Below, one piece after another: positions 7,633 to 15,191 of a stretch of 34,731 nucleotides of DNA. The notes under the pieces were generated by a model that ran no database searches, was not told the DNA's origin, and was given only the letters and a program-made list of their open reading frames with translations. The stretch's first letter is position 1, and each line of letters begins with the position of its first letter. Source of the stretch: a bacterium (GTDB lineage Bacteria; Auribacterota; UBA3054); the NCBI GenBank assembly GCA_017963805.1, contig JAGCTE010000020.1, positions 1 to 34,731 on the forward strand, written 5' to 3'. The translations under genes were made by a program, and so were the position numbers.

Positions 7633-8388
7633 ATGTCATTCGTAATAACCACCTACGTCCCGGAAGGGATCGTCATGGCCGCCGACAGCCGCCAGATCGC
7701 CAGAGGCAAAAGCGGAGATCTGCCTGAAGTCGAGATCGTCGTCTCCGACAACTGCGACAAACTTTTCTTTTTGGAAAACCAGGGCGTCGGAATCAGCGCC
7801 TTCGGCGACACCATCCTTGACGGCAAGCCCGTCAGCCACGCCATCCGTCTCTTCGAAGAGGAAGCCAACAACCAGGGCGACGGCATAATGGACATAGTTA
7901 GCAACTTGATGCGCTTCATGAGCTCCCGCTATCCCAAGGCCAACACAAGTTTCCACGTGGCCGGCTACGCCCTTGAGAACGGCGTCTCCGTCCCGCATGT
8001 CTACCACTGCCAGATCTCGCACAACATCATCCAGCGCCTCAACACCAACGAAAGGACCGGCGACATCATTTACGGCACTTCCTGGGGCGGCCAGGGCGAC
8101 GTCATGTCGCGCCTATTGCAGTCCAGGGCTCTCATACCGAGCGGCCAGACCGACAAGGAAGGAAAACCCGTAATGACAGAGCTCCCCAACTACGCCGTCG
8201 GCTGGGACGTCATGCCTCTTATTGACGCCATCGATTTCTGTGAGACCGCCGTCGACATCACCGCCAGCATGCAGCGCTTCCAGATGCGCTCGAAGAACGT
8301 GGGCGGCCCCATCGACGTGCTCCTTCTGACGCCCAAAGGCTCCGATTGGATCGAAAAGAAGCAGTTCGCCTATAATGACCGTCCTTGA
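7633..8388 (+). CDS. Proteasome-like Ntn-hydrolase family protein
   Basis: A 251-residue protein whose N-terminus reads like a proteasome beta or HslV subunit: GIVMAADSR (12-20) matches the GVVLAADSR signature with the conserved Asp (D18). CDKLFFL (41-47) is where the active-site Lys33 would lie (K43), and GISAFGDT matches the following strand. Aligning on AADSR puts Ser2, not Thr, at the nucleophile position, exposed once the initiator Met is removed; T6 and T7 are alternatives. Some such families are self-compartmentalising peptidases, but the substrate and oligomeric state here are unknown. It is neither HslV nor classical 20S, and no ATPase partner (HslU, ARC/Mpa) lies nearby. The gene starts 4 bases after gpsA and overlaps the next gene by 14 bases, implying translational coupling. 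Confidence 0.72.
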   Translation: MSFVITTYVPEGIVMAADSRQIARGKSGDLPEVEIVVSDNCDKLFFLENQGVGISAFGDTILDGKPVSHAIRLFEEEANNQGDGIMDIVSNLMRFMSSRYPKANTSFHVAGYALENGVSVPHVYHCQISHNIIQRLNTNERTGDIIYGTSWGGQGDVMSRLLQSRALIPSGQTDKEGKPVMTELPNYAVGWDVMPLIDAIDFCETAVDITASMQRFQMRSKNVGGPIDVLLLTPKGSDWIEKKQFAYNDRP

Positions 8389-9319
8389 ACGCCTTAAAGA
8401 CGCGATCGAAAAGATCGATGAGCTCTCCTCCCCCTGCCTGCTCTGCCCAAGGGAGTGCAAGGCGAAAAGGAAGGAGGGCGAAACCGGCGTATGCGGCCTT
8501 GATGACAAACTGAAAGTCTTCTGCTGCAACCTTCACTTCGGCGAGGAGCCGCCGCTTTCCGGCACCGGGCTTAAAGAAGGCGTTCCCGGCAAAGGCTCCG
8601 GCACGGTCTTTTTTTCCGGCTGCAACCTGCGCTGCGTCTACTGCCAGAACTTCGCCTTCAGCCATAACGGCAACGGAAGCTTCATGACCGTTGAAGAGTT
8701 GGCTGAAGAGATGCTGAAGCTTCAGAAAAGGGGCGCCAAAAACATCAACTTCGTCACTCCCACTCCCCAGATCCTGCCCGCTCTGAAAGCGCTTTATCTG
8801 GCGCGCGAAAAAGGCATGGACCTCCCCCTGCTCTACAATTGCGGCGGATACGAGTCCTTAGAGGTCTTGAAAGCCCTGGACGGCGTCGTCGACATCTATC
8901 TTCCCGACGCCAAATACCAGGACAATGCGCTCGCGAAAAAATACTCCTACGCCGAAGACTACCCTGAAAAAAACCTCCTGGCCCTGAAGGAAATGTGGCG
9001 CCAGACGAAAAACTTTTCCTTCGACGAGGAAGGGTACATGACTAAAGGCATGATCGTCCGCCATCTCGTCCTGCCAAATGCTGTCGAAAATTCCCTTGCG
9101 GTCATGGACAGGCTTTTTTCTGAATTCGCCGACGAAAGCGGCAAAGTCCCCTTCGGTTTCAGCCTCATGTGCCAGTACTTCCCGACCTTCAATTCCAAAA
9201 ATTATCCTGAACTAAAAGACCGCCTCTCCTTCGACGAATATTTGAAGACCCTGGAAAAACTCGACACCATGGACTTCGAGCTCGAATTCGTCCAGGAGCA
9301 CGACGATTGCGCCGAGTAG
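8375..9319 (+). CDS. Radical SAM protein, PflX-like (putative glycyl-radical/pyruvate formate-lyase activating family)
   Basis: A 314-residue radical SAM enzyme of the PflX group. The SAM-binding [4Fe-4S] motif is GCNLRCVYC (C83, C87, C90). An N-terminal cysteine cluster, CLLCPREC (C21, C24, C28) and GVCG (C40), matches the second metal site typical of PflX-like proteins. VTPTPQILPAL, YNCGGYES and DIYLPDAKY are family motifs of the TIM barrel. PflX-like proteins are annotated as pyruvate formate-lyase activators, but their true substrate is usually unproven, and no glycyl-radical enzyme lies in the window. The start overlaps the Ntn-hydrolase gene by 14 bases in another frame. No Shine-Dalgarno site is evident, suggesting coupled re-initiation. 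Confidence 0.85.
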   Translation: MTVLERLKDAIEKIDELSSPCLLCPRECKAKRKEGETGVCGLDDKLKVFCCNLHFGEEPPLSGTGLKEGVPGKGSGTVFFSGCNLRCVYCQNFAFSHNGNGSFMTVEELAEEMLKLQKRGAKNINFVTPTPQILPALKALYLAREKGMDLPLLYNCGGYESLEVLKALDGVVDIYLPDAKYQDNALAKKYSYAEDYPEKNLLALKEMWRQTKNFSFDEEGYMTKGMIVRHLVLPNAVENSLAVMDRLFSEFADESGKVPFGFSLMCQYFPTFNSKNYPELKDRLSFDEYLKTLEKLDTMDFELEFVQEHDDCAE

Positions 9320-9338
9320 CTCGATCCCAAAAATAAGC

Positions 9339-9344
9339 TAAAAT
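9339..9344 (+). promoter_or_regulatory. -10 box before the metallophosphoesterase gene, predicted leaderless
   Basis: TAAAAT at 9339-9344 lies 6 bases before the ATG at 9351, within the 31-base gap after the radical SAM gene. No Shine-Dalgarno site and no good -35 are visible. The spacing matches the other leaderless candidates, but the -10 is weaker, so this is tentative. Confidence 0.4.
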
Positions 9345-9350
9345 AAAATT

Positions 9351-10457
9351 ATGTTTCCCGTCAATATCTTTTCCGGGCTGTGCGCCCTCTACATCATAAT
9401 AAGAGCGATCTTCCCCATGCAATCAGGCTGGGCCGTAAAGATCCCGCTCATCATTCTCGTCATAGCGGCGGCCATGAAGTTCCAGCTCATCCATCTCTTG
9501 GGCGGGCCTCAGTTTTTCGCTCCCAAGATTCCCGGCTTTGTAACGGCGATTGCGGGCGTCCTTTACATTTCCGTCTACATTCTCTTTTTCCTGCTTCTCA
9601 TAAGGGACATAATATATCTCCCCTGCTTCCTTTTCGGTGCCCGTTTCCCAATTAACGGTATCAACGCCGCTCTGACCGCAATCGCCCTTGGGATCGGCCT
9701 CCTGGGGCTTTACAACGCCCTCAAAGCGCCGTATGTGAAAGAATACAAAGTTAGCATCCCAAATCTTCCCAAAGAAGCGAAAGGACTGAGAGTCGCCGTT
9801 ATCGCTGACATCCACGCCGACCGCCTGACGAAAAGCAAAACGGTCGCTAAGATCGTCGACCTTGCCATGGCCGCGAAACCTGATCTTATCGTCATGCTGG
9901 GAGACTTCGCGGACGGCGAAACGGAAGACGTCGGGCAAGAGCTGACGCCGCTCAAAAAACTGAAAGCGCCCCTTGGCGTTTTCGCCGTCAGCGGAAACCA
10001 CGAATACTACAACGGCTGGGAAGATTGGAAACCTTATCTTGAGAGCTTGGGCCTTCCCATTTTGGAAAACGAGAACAAGGAAGTCGTGAAAGGCCTCGTT
10101 ATCGCCGGCGTTCCCGACACTGCCGCCAACCACTTCGGCGGAGCGAGACCCGACATGGGAAAAGCCCTGGAAGGCACGGAAGGCAAATGCGTGATATTGC
10201 TTGGCCACAAGCCAAATTACCGCCCCGAAGCCAAGGAGCGCGGCGTAGCCCTCCTCGTTTCCGGGCACACCCACGGCGGCATGGTCTGGGGCCTGCACAA
10301 AATTGTCGAACGCTTCAACTGCGGCGCGGTCTCGGGACTCTACTACAACGAAGACGGCACGGCCGTCTTTGTCACCAACGGCGCTTCGCTCTGGAACGGC
10401 TTTCCGACTCGTCTCGGCATCCCCGCCGAGATCCCGATATTGGTATTGGAACAGTGA
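9351..10457 (+). CDS. Membrane-anchored calcineurin-like metallophosphoesterase (YkuE/YaeI-type)
   Basis: A 368-residue protein. Residues 1-125 hold four or five hydrophobic helices, and residues 135-368 are a calcineurin-like phosphoesterase domain. Metal-binding motifs appear in order: DIHADR (D153, H155), GDFAD (D185), GNHEYY (N216, H217), LLGHKPN, and SGHTHGG. This layout matches the YkuE/YaeI-like group, whose members act near the membrane on phospholipid-linked or UDP-sugar substrates; the substrate here is unknown. The C-terminal TNGASLWNGFPTRLGIPAEI is a typical end. Its stop codon (10455-10457) is the first three bases of a large palindrome that separates it from the convergent cinA-like gene. 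Confidence 0.88.
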   Translation: MFPVNIFSGLCALYIIIRAIFPMQSGWAVKIPLIILVIAAAMKFQLIHLLGGPQFFAPKIPGFVTAIAGVLYISVYILFFLLLIRDIIYLPCFLFGARFPINGINAALTAIALGIGLLGLYNALKAPYVKEYKVSIPNLPKEAKGLRVAVIADIHADRLTKSKTVAKIVDLAMAAKPDLIVMLGDFADGETEDVGQELTPLKKLKAPLGVFAVSGNHEYYNGWEDWKPYLESLGLPILENENKEVVKGLVIAGVPDTAANHFGGARPDMGKALEGTEGKCVILLGHKPNYRPEAKERGVALLVSGHTHGGMVWGLHKIVERFNCGAVSGLYYNEDGTAVFVTNGASLWNGFPTRLGIPAEIPILVLEQ

Positions 10458-10662
10458 CGTCGCAAAGTCGGCGTATGCCCCTAAGCGAACTCACGGAGGA
10501 CGCACATTCGAGTCCAAGCGCAAAGGGCACATACCCCTAAGCGAACTCACGGAGGACGCTAATCAAGGCCAAGCACGCGTAGTCCGTGAGCGAGGGGTAT
10601 GTGCCCTTTGTGCGTCACGCGTAGTCCGTGAGCGAGGGGCATGCGACGACTTTGCTTCGTCA
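10455..10662. repeat. Large imperfect palindrome built from four copies of a roughly 25-base unit
   Basis: The left side reads inward from TGACGTCGCAAAGTC at 10455, and the right side ends GACTTTGCTTCGTCA at 10662; the two are near-perfect reverse complements. Within the arms a unit like CCCCTAAGCGAACTCACGG occurs twice forward (from about 10479 and 10534). A related unit, CCGTGAGCGAGGGG, occurs twice on the opposite strand (about 10584-10597 and 10627-10639). The inner arms also share CAAAGGGCACATACCCC. The symmetry centre is near GGCC at 10567-10570. Each end is the TGA stop codon of a convergent gene. The region may form nested or cruciform hairpins and could act as a bidirectional terminator, but it has no T-run. 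It resembles a REP/MITE-like intergenic element. Confidence 0.85.
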
Positions 10663-11394
10663 CTGCTTTTTCGCTCTATCGTTTATCGCCGATAGCAGTT
10701 GGTCTCGGCAGGGGGCGATGGCTTCTTCCGAGCTGGAAGTGAAGGTCAGTTTGCAGCGCCATTTGTTGGTCGCTTCGTCCAGCTCAGGATAGGAGCCGAT
10801 CTTCACGTCCGGATATTTGTTCTGCGCCGCTTCCATAAGGTCGGCGAAAAGCGTTTCCCCTATCGGGGAAAGGTATTCCAGCGTCACGATGCTTCCCTTG
10901 GGGAGTTCAGGTTCGATCACGTCGAACATCTTGCGCATCAGTTTCGGAACGCCCGGAAAAACGTAGACGTTTTCCATGACGAAGCCGGGGGCGCCGGAAA
11001 GCTCGTTAAGGATGAGGCGGCAGCCTTTGGGGAGGTCGGCCATCATGAGTCTCAGATCGTTGATCCTCTCTCCGTAGTAGCCGTTGAGCATATCTTCGGC
11101 TTCCTTGTTCCTTTCCAAAGTCGTGCCGAAGGCGATGGCCATCGCTTCCCTTGTGAGGTCGTCAGGCGTGGCGCCGATGCCGCCGCAGGAGAAGACTACG
11201 TCGTAAGTGGTGCGGTATTCGTTGACGGTCCCTACGATGGTGTCCATCTCGTCCGGGATGGTTATCACGCGCTTCAAGTGAACGCCGCGTTGGTGAAGCC
11301 TGGCGGCGATGAAATTCGCGTTAATATCCTGGGTGCGGCCTGAGAGGATCTCATCACCTACAATGATCACCGCGGCAGTGTATGTTTTTGACAT
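10660..11394 (-). CDS. CinA N-terminal-type (molybdopterin-binding/MoaB fold) protein
   Basis: A 244-residue protein corresponding to the N-terminal COG1058 domain of CinA, which in characterised members has ADP-ribose or FAD pyrophosphatase-like activity. Motifs are IIVGDEILSGRTQDINANF at the start, SCGGIGATPDDLTREA in the middle and a later PGVPKLMRKMF. The C-terminal nicotinamide-mononucleotide deamidase (PncC) domain of full CinA (about 410 residues) is absent. I chose the ATG at 11394 because AGGA lies 6 bases upstream. A GTG at 11406, overlapping the TGA of the preceding gene, is the alternative and adds four residues (MRKK). It is the last gene of the long minus-strand run. Its stop forms one end of the 10455-10662 palindrome. 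Confidence 0.88.
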   Translation of the reverse strand: MSKTYTAAVIIVGDEILSGRTQDINANFIAARLHQRGVHLKRVITIPDEMDTIVGTVNEYRTTYDVVFSCGGIGATPDDLTREAMAIAFGTTLERNKEAEDMLNGYYGERINDLRLMMADLPKGCRLILNELSGAPGFVMENVYVFPGVPKLMRKMFDVIEPELPKGSIVTLEYLSPIGETLFADLMEAAQNKYPDVKIGSYPELDEATNKWRCKLTFTSSSEEAIAPCRDQLLSAINDRAKKQ

Positions 11395-11402
11395 CTTTTT
11401 CC

Positions 11403-13376
11403 TCACTTTATGATCGTGACTGTGCCGTCTTTGTTTTCTTTGGCGATGGTGTCCGTTATGTACCAGCCGTTCCTGAAGACGGCGGAGTCGTCTTTTTCTT
11501 GTTTGTAGAAGCTCTTGATGACGAAGGGGCCGCGGAAAGCCAGACGGCCCTCCTCGCCTTTTCTGAGGGCCTTTCCGTCTTCGCCTAGTACTTTCACCTG
11601 GATGTCGGGAAGGGGGGCTCCCTGGGCTCCGCAGGCGTTCCTTAAGGCGCTGGATAGAAGAACTATGCCGGCGGTCTCCTTTCTCGCGTAGCCGGTCATG
11701 ATCTGAGCCCCGTACATGGGCGCGAAGAAGTAATAGGTCTTCTCCTTGACGTCGTCGAGGATGTAAACGCGCTTGACCTTGATGCCGGTCTTTTCCTTGA
11801 GGCCGGAAAGGAGCCTGACGTTGGGGAGATTCAGGCGTTTCATAAGCTTCGCTATCTTAACTTTTCGGAGTCCGCCTTCCTCAAGGATGAGCTTCCTGAA
11901 GCGCGAAGCCATGGCTCTGGCAAAGCTTCTGTCGGTAAGAAGTATCGTGATGCCTTCTTTCTTAAGGGCCTCGATCGAGCGTTCGGGATCGCGGCTCTCC
12001 GCGTTGACTACGCAGGAGGCGGTAATGAGCGGCATGAAGAGCGTGAAGGAAACAGACTCTATGCTAGAAGGCGGGAAGGTCGTAAAGAGAACGTCCCTGG
12101 CGTCCGGAAGCATCGTTTGGGAAAGGGCGAACGCCTGGGATAGTATCTGGCCGTGGGTTAGGATGACGTCCCTCTCTCCGGGAATGAGGAGCGCCGGATC
12201 TTCCCTGTTCAGAGCCTTGAGCGGAGAGGAGGTCGGCTGTTCGAGCAGATAGTCCGGAAGGATGTTTTTCTCCAGATCGCCCCTGAGCCACAGGACGCAT
12301 TCAAGAGGCAGGCTGAGGAGCAGCATTTCGCTGGCCTCGGACTGGAAGGCTTCGGAGACGATGAGGAAGCCTATGCCAAGCCTTCTTATCGTGTCGGCGA
12401 GTTTCTCGGGCCTTTCCTCCGTGTCAAGGAAAGTTATGACGCCGCCCGCGCCTGAAACGCCCAAAGAAGCGATGTGGCGCCAGCGTCCGTTGGGAACGAG
12501 CAGGGCCACCTTGTCGTGCGTCCTCAAGCCCTTGGAGATGAGGTAATGGGAAACCCTGTTGGCGTTGGCCCTGAGCCAATGGAAGCTAAGTTCTCCGCTT
12601 CCCCTGTTCGTCGCGTCCCTGACAGCCGGAAGATTGGCGAAAAGCGAAGCGGCCCGCGCCATAAGGTCAGATATGTTGTGGACGTCGCCGGGAATGGGCG
12701 CCGGGTCTCTCGGCGAAAGGCGCCTTCTGTTGCGGGTATATTTGGCGAAGAGGAAGAACGCGAGGAAGCACAAGGCGACATAGAGCGTTTCCTTCCAGGG
12801 CCAGCGCTCAGGATAGACGCAGGTGGCGCTCAAAAGGAGCTGCCTCGAACTTTGGAATTCCGAGAGCCTGATCTTCGCTTTTATGGTCCGGCCGCTGAAA
12901 GCGGCGTTGGCGCTCGTGATGTTTCCGGGGAAAGTCTGGGAGAATTCCACCGTGCCGTCGCAGGGCAAATTCGCGGCGCTCTCTCCCAGATCGATTCTTT
13001 GGAAGATGGTCAGACCGGTGCTCTTTGCCGAAGCGTTGATGGTGCGGTGCCGGAAAAAAGGCAGCTGGGCAAGGTCGCTTATGGCGCCCTTGAATTTTAT
13101 GTCGAGCGCGAGATGCGAATTGCTGCTGACCAGGGCCGACCTTAGAAGCGTGACGTTGGCGGGGAAATTGTTGCTGGCCCAGAAAGGCACTAGGAGAAGG
13201 CGCTCCTCCTCCAGGGTGAGGCCGGGGTTTTTCTTAAGAAAGTCGGAGCTCAGCGCGCAGACGATGTGGACGACGGCGTTCCCCTCTTTGTCGTAGACCC
13301 AGCTTTCACGATAGTCGAAGCAGGCGGCGAGGAGCGCGGCCGCTGTTATCAGTGTGAAAGCAAGGCGGAGTTTCAT
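11403..13376 (-). CDS. Lipoprotein-like domain fused through one membrane helix to a degenerate acyl-CoA-synthetase (ANL) domain
   Basis: A 657-residue fusion of unknown function. Residues 1-19 are a lipoprotein signal with lipobox LLAAC (C19). Residues 20-190 form a beta-rich exported domain that starts YRESWVYDKEGNAVVHI. Residues 197-211 are a membrane helix followed by RNRRR, so the rest should be cytoplasmic. Residues 235-657 align with the large domain of AMP-forming acyl-CoA synthetases: KVALLVPNGRWR, VILTHGQIL, PMYGAQIMTGYARKETAGIVL, GRLAFRGPFVIKSFY and GWYITDT. The nucleotide P-loop (TSGTTGxPKG) is missing; only LIPGER stands before VILTH. The GD of the later GWYxTGD motif is also lost, and the C-terminal domain with the catalytic Lys is absent. 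It is probably an inactive sensor or scaffold. It starts 4 bases after surE. Confidence 0.78.
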   Translation of the reverse strand: MKLRLAFTLITAAALLAACFDYRESWVYDKEGNAVVHIVCALSSDFLKKNPGLTLEEERLLLVPFWASNNFPANVTLLRSALVSSNSHLALDIKFKGAISDLAQLPFFRHRTINASAKSTGLTIFQRIDLGESAANLPCDGTVEFSQTFPGNITSANAAFSGRTIKAKIRLSEFQSSRQLLLSATCVYPERWPWKETLYVALCFLAFFLFAKYTRNRRRLSPRDPAPIPGDVHNISDLMARAASLFANLPAVRDATNRGSGELSFHWLRANANRVSHYLISKGLRTHDKVALLVPNGRWRHIASLGVSGAGGVITFLDTEERPEKLADTIRRLGIGFLIVSEAFQSEASEMLLLSLPLECVLWLRGDLEKNILPDYLLEQPTSSPLKALNREDPALLIPGERDVILTHGQILSQAFALSQTMLPDARDVLFTTFPPSSIESVSFTLFMPLITASCVVNAESRDPERSIEALKKEGITILLTDRSFARAMASRFRKLILEEGGLRKVKIAKLMKRLNLPNVRLLSGLKEKTGIKVKRVYILDDVKEKTYYFFAPMYGAQIMTGYARKETAGIVLLSSALRNACGAQGAPLPDIQVKVLGEDGKALRKGEEGRLAFRGPFVIKSFYKQEKDDSAVFRNGWYITDTIAKENKDGTVTIIK

Positions 13377-13380
13377 TTTC

Positions 13381-14151
13381 TTATTCCGTGAGCAGATCCT
13401 TCAGCCAGACTTTCACTTCTTCGATATTGGGCGCGGAAGTAAAGTTGCTGTTAAGGGGAGTGATGGAAACGAAATTCCGCTTGATGGTCAGATAATCCGA
13501 CCTTGGATCGTCGTCGTCCGGCAGAAGCACGCCGCTTATCCAGAAGTAGTCGTTGCCGCCTGGGTCGGTCCTGTGCAGGTAGCGCTCGTGGAATTTCGTC
13601 TTCCCCAGAGTCGTCAGTTTGTAGCCTTTGATCTCTTCGTAAGGAACGTTAGGAATGTTGACATTTAGGATAACGCCCTTGGGAGCGGCTTTGAGGTCGA
13701 TCTTGGAGAGCAAGTCTTTGGCGGCCTTGGCGCCGGTCTCGAAATGGAATTTTCCGTCCTTGGAATCGTCCATGGAGAAAGCGAAAGCCGGAACGTTCAG
13801 CATATTCGCCTCGCTGGCGGCCGCGACCGTTCCGGAATAGATGATGTCGGTAGAAAGGTTGGAGCCCGGGTTCAATCCGATCAATACGCAGTCAGGCTGG
13901 TCGCAGAAGGAAAGCAGGGCGATCTTCATGCAGTCGGCGGGAGTGCCCGACGCGGCGTAAGCCAAGACATTCGGGAGCAGATCCTTTTTCTTAAGAATGA
14001 TGGGTTCCCTTAAAGTGATGGCGTGGCTTATGGCGCTGCGCTCCCTTTCGGGAGCGATTATCGTCACTTCGTTTTCGCTTGCTAAAGTTTCGGCCAGGGA
14101 CAAGAGCCCCTCGGAATAGATGCCGTCGTCATTGGAAAGTATGATCTTCAT
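13381..14151 (-). CDS. surE: 5'/3'-nucleotidase SurE
   Basis: A 256-residue SurE phosphatase that removes phosphate from nucleoside 5'- and 3'-monophosphates and is linked to survival in stationary phase. The N-terminal ILSNDDGIYSEGL carries the metal-binding D8 and D9. GLNPGSNLSTDIIYSGTVAAASEA carries the other conserved Asn/Ser residues, and AISHAITLREP and SGTPADCMKIAL are typical. Its length matches the family. The ATG lies 7 bases after an extended -10 box and overlaps the end of yraN by 23 bases, so surE may have its own leaderless transcript as well as read-through. It is followed after 4 bases by the ANL fusion gene. Confidence 0.96.
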   Translation of the reverse strand: MKIILSNDDGIYSEGLLSLAETLASENEVTIIAPERERSAISHAITLREPIILKKKDLLPNVLAYAASGTPADCMKIALLSFCDQPDCVLIGLNPGSNLSTDIIYSGTVAAASEANMLNVPAFAFSMDDSKDGKFHFETGAKAAKDLLSKIDLKAAPKGVILNVNIPNVPYEEIKGYKLTTLGKTKFHERYLHRTDPGGNDYFWISGVLLPDDDDPRSDYLTIKRNFVSITPLNSNFTSAPNIEEVKVWLKDLLTE

Positions 14152-14614
14152 AAGTATGATTATAGCAAATTCTCCTTACCCTGAAAGGCCTCAGATGAAT
14201 TTCGGGGATCCCCGATTCGTCTATAAGAATGAGGGAATAAACATAGCCGACCCTGCGCTTTTGCAGACCGTTCTCAAGAAGGAACGCTTTCGAGGCTTTG
14301 ATTATCCTCTTTTCCTGGGGATATGAGAGCGCCCTTACGGGAAAGAAGACGTTTTTGCTCCTGGTCTTGACCTCGACGAAAAGGACAACGTCGTCCTTGG
14401 CGGCTACAAGGTCGATCTCATTCTTCGAAAAGCGATAATTGCGAGAGATTATCCGGAAGCCTCTTTTTTTCAGCTCCCTTGCGGTCAGATCCTCCCCCAG
14501 CTTTCCCCTTTTTTGCGCCTCGGTCTTCGTCGAGGCCTTCGACGTAGAAAGTTTTGCGGTGAATTGGCGAGCGACCAAGTTTTTGTAGTGCTTTAAGATG
14601 GAAGGCAGTCCCAT
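14129..14614 (-). CDS. yraN: UPF0102 / YraN family nuclease-like protein
   Basis: A YraN-family protein with a Holliday-junction-resolvase-like (PD-(D/E)xK type) fold. It is usually about 120 residues and commonly lies next to rnhB. KLGEDLTARELKKRGF, RNYRFSKNEIDLVA and VLFVEVKTRS are hallmarks, the last two giving the E-x-D and E-x-K catalytic set. The start is uncertain. The frame is open to an ATG at 14656. The ATG at 14614 (161 residues) has AAGGA upstream and is my choice; TTG at 14578 or a CTG nearer the domain are alternatives. Any of these overlaps rnhB (ending at 14418). Even the conserved domain itself, from about 14503, shares DNA with the rnhB tail. The 3' end overlaps surE by 23 bases and contains the surE promoter. 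Confidence 0.82.
   Translation of the reverse strand: MGLPSILKHYKNLVARQFTAKLSTSKASTKTEAQKRGKLGEDLTARELKKRGFRIISRNYRFSKNEIDLVAAKDDVVLFVEVKTRSKNVFFPVRALSYPQEKRIIKASKAFLLENGLQKRRVGYVYSLILIDESGIPEIHLRPFRVRRICYNHTYEDHTFQ
14159..14167 (-). promoter_or_regulatory. Extended -10 promoter for surE, predicted leaderless
   Basis: On the minus strand TGCTATAAT (14167-14159) is followed by CATACTT and the ATG at 14151, a 7-base gap. It is identical to the extended -10 of both promoters near 4090 and 4180. The site lies inside the 3' end of yraN. No strong -35 is seen. Confidence 0.6.
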
Positions 14615-15191
14615 AGCCTTTGTTCCTTGCGAGATCATATCCCGGGTACAATTCATCCATTTCCAGCATGATATGGTCTCTGGTTACCTTCGCGGCGATG
14701 GAAGCCGCCGCGACAGCTAAACACAGACTGTCCCCTTTTATGACCTTCTCCTGGGGGATCCCAAGATCAGGTATGCTAGTCCCGTCCACCAGGACGAACC
14801 CGGGAGCCTTTTTCAGTCCCATGACCGCGCTCTTCATGGCCCTGTGGGTGGCTCTCAGGATATTCGTTTCATCAATTTCTTCGGCATCCGCCATGGCGAT
14901 GGAGATCGTAAAAGGGCTCTCCTCGCTCATGAGGCGCTCGAAAACGTATTCCCTTTTGCTTTCCGTCAGCTGCTTGGAATCGAAGATCTCAGCGAGCCAG
15001 GGAAGCTCCTCGGCGCTCGGAAAACATTTCCCGCGCATGGCGGCGGCGCAGACCACCGGACCGCACAAGGGCCCCCTGCCGGCTTCGTCGACGCCGGCCA
15101 CAAGCTCGAAAGTATCGATGAGTTCCGTTTCCTTAGCCAAAAGCTTTTGGAAGCGGAGCGCCTTTTTCGCTTCACTTTCGGTTTTCTTCAT
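14418..15191 (-). CDS. rnhB: Ribonuclease HII with C-terminal clamp-binding-like tail
   Basis: Removes ribonucleotides and RNA primers from RNA-DNA hybrids. It has 257 residues, with catalytic D35 and E36 (VAGVDEAGRGPLCGP), D136 (LVDGTS) and D172 (KVTRDH). The conserved HRKTFYVEGL at 211-220 normally ends the domain. Beyond it lies a charged linker and QLSLFEE at the very C-terminus, which fits the beta-clamp-binding consensus QLxLF (residues 251-255). The last 197 bases overlap the proposed yraN frame. The ATG overlaps the end of the HEAT-repeat gene by 20 bases. The enzyme assignment is very secure; the clamp-binding role is an inference from the motif. Confidence 0.95.
   Translation of the reverse strand: MKKTESEAKKALRFQKLLAKETELIDTFELVAGVDEAGRGPLCGPVVCAAAMRGKCFPSAEELPWLAEIFDSKQLTESKREYVFERLMSEESPFTISIAMADAEEIDETNILRATHRAMKSAVMGLKKAPGFVLVDGTSIPDLGIPQEKVIKGDSLCLAVAAASIAAKVTRDHIMLEMDELYPGYDLARNKGYGTAFHLKALQKLGRSPIHRKTFYVEGLDEDRGAKKGKAGGGSDRKGAEKKRLPDNLSQLSLFEE

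Noticed and set aside
10455-10662. Possible CRISPR array
   Set aside because: The repeat units occur in both orientations, form a palindrome and lack regular unique spacers; no cas genes are near.
10303-10695. 130-residue plus-strand frame across the palindrome
   Set aside because: It is an artefact of the repeated units and of the end of the metallophosphoesterase gene in another frame; it has no start signal or domain, and its internal repeats mirror the DNA repeats.
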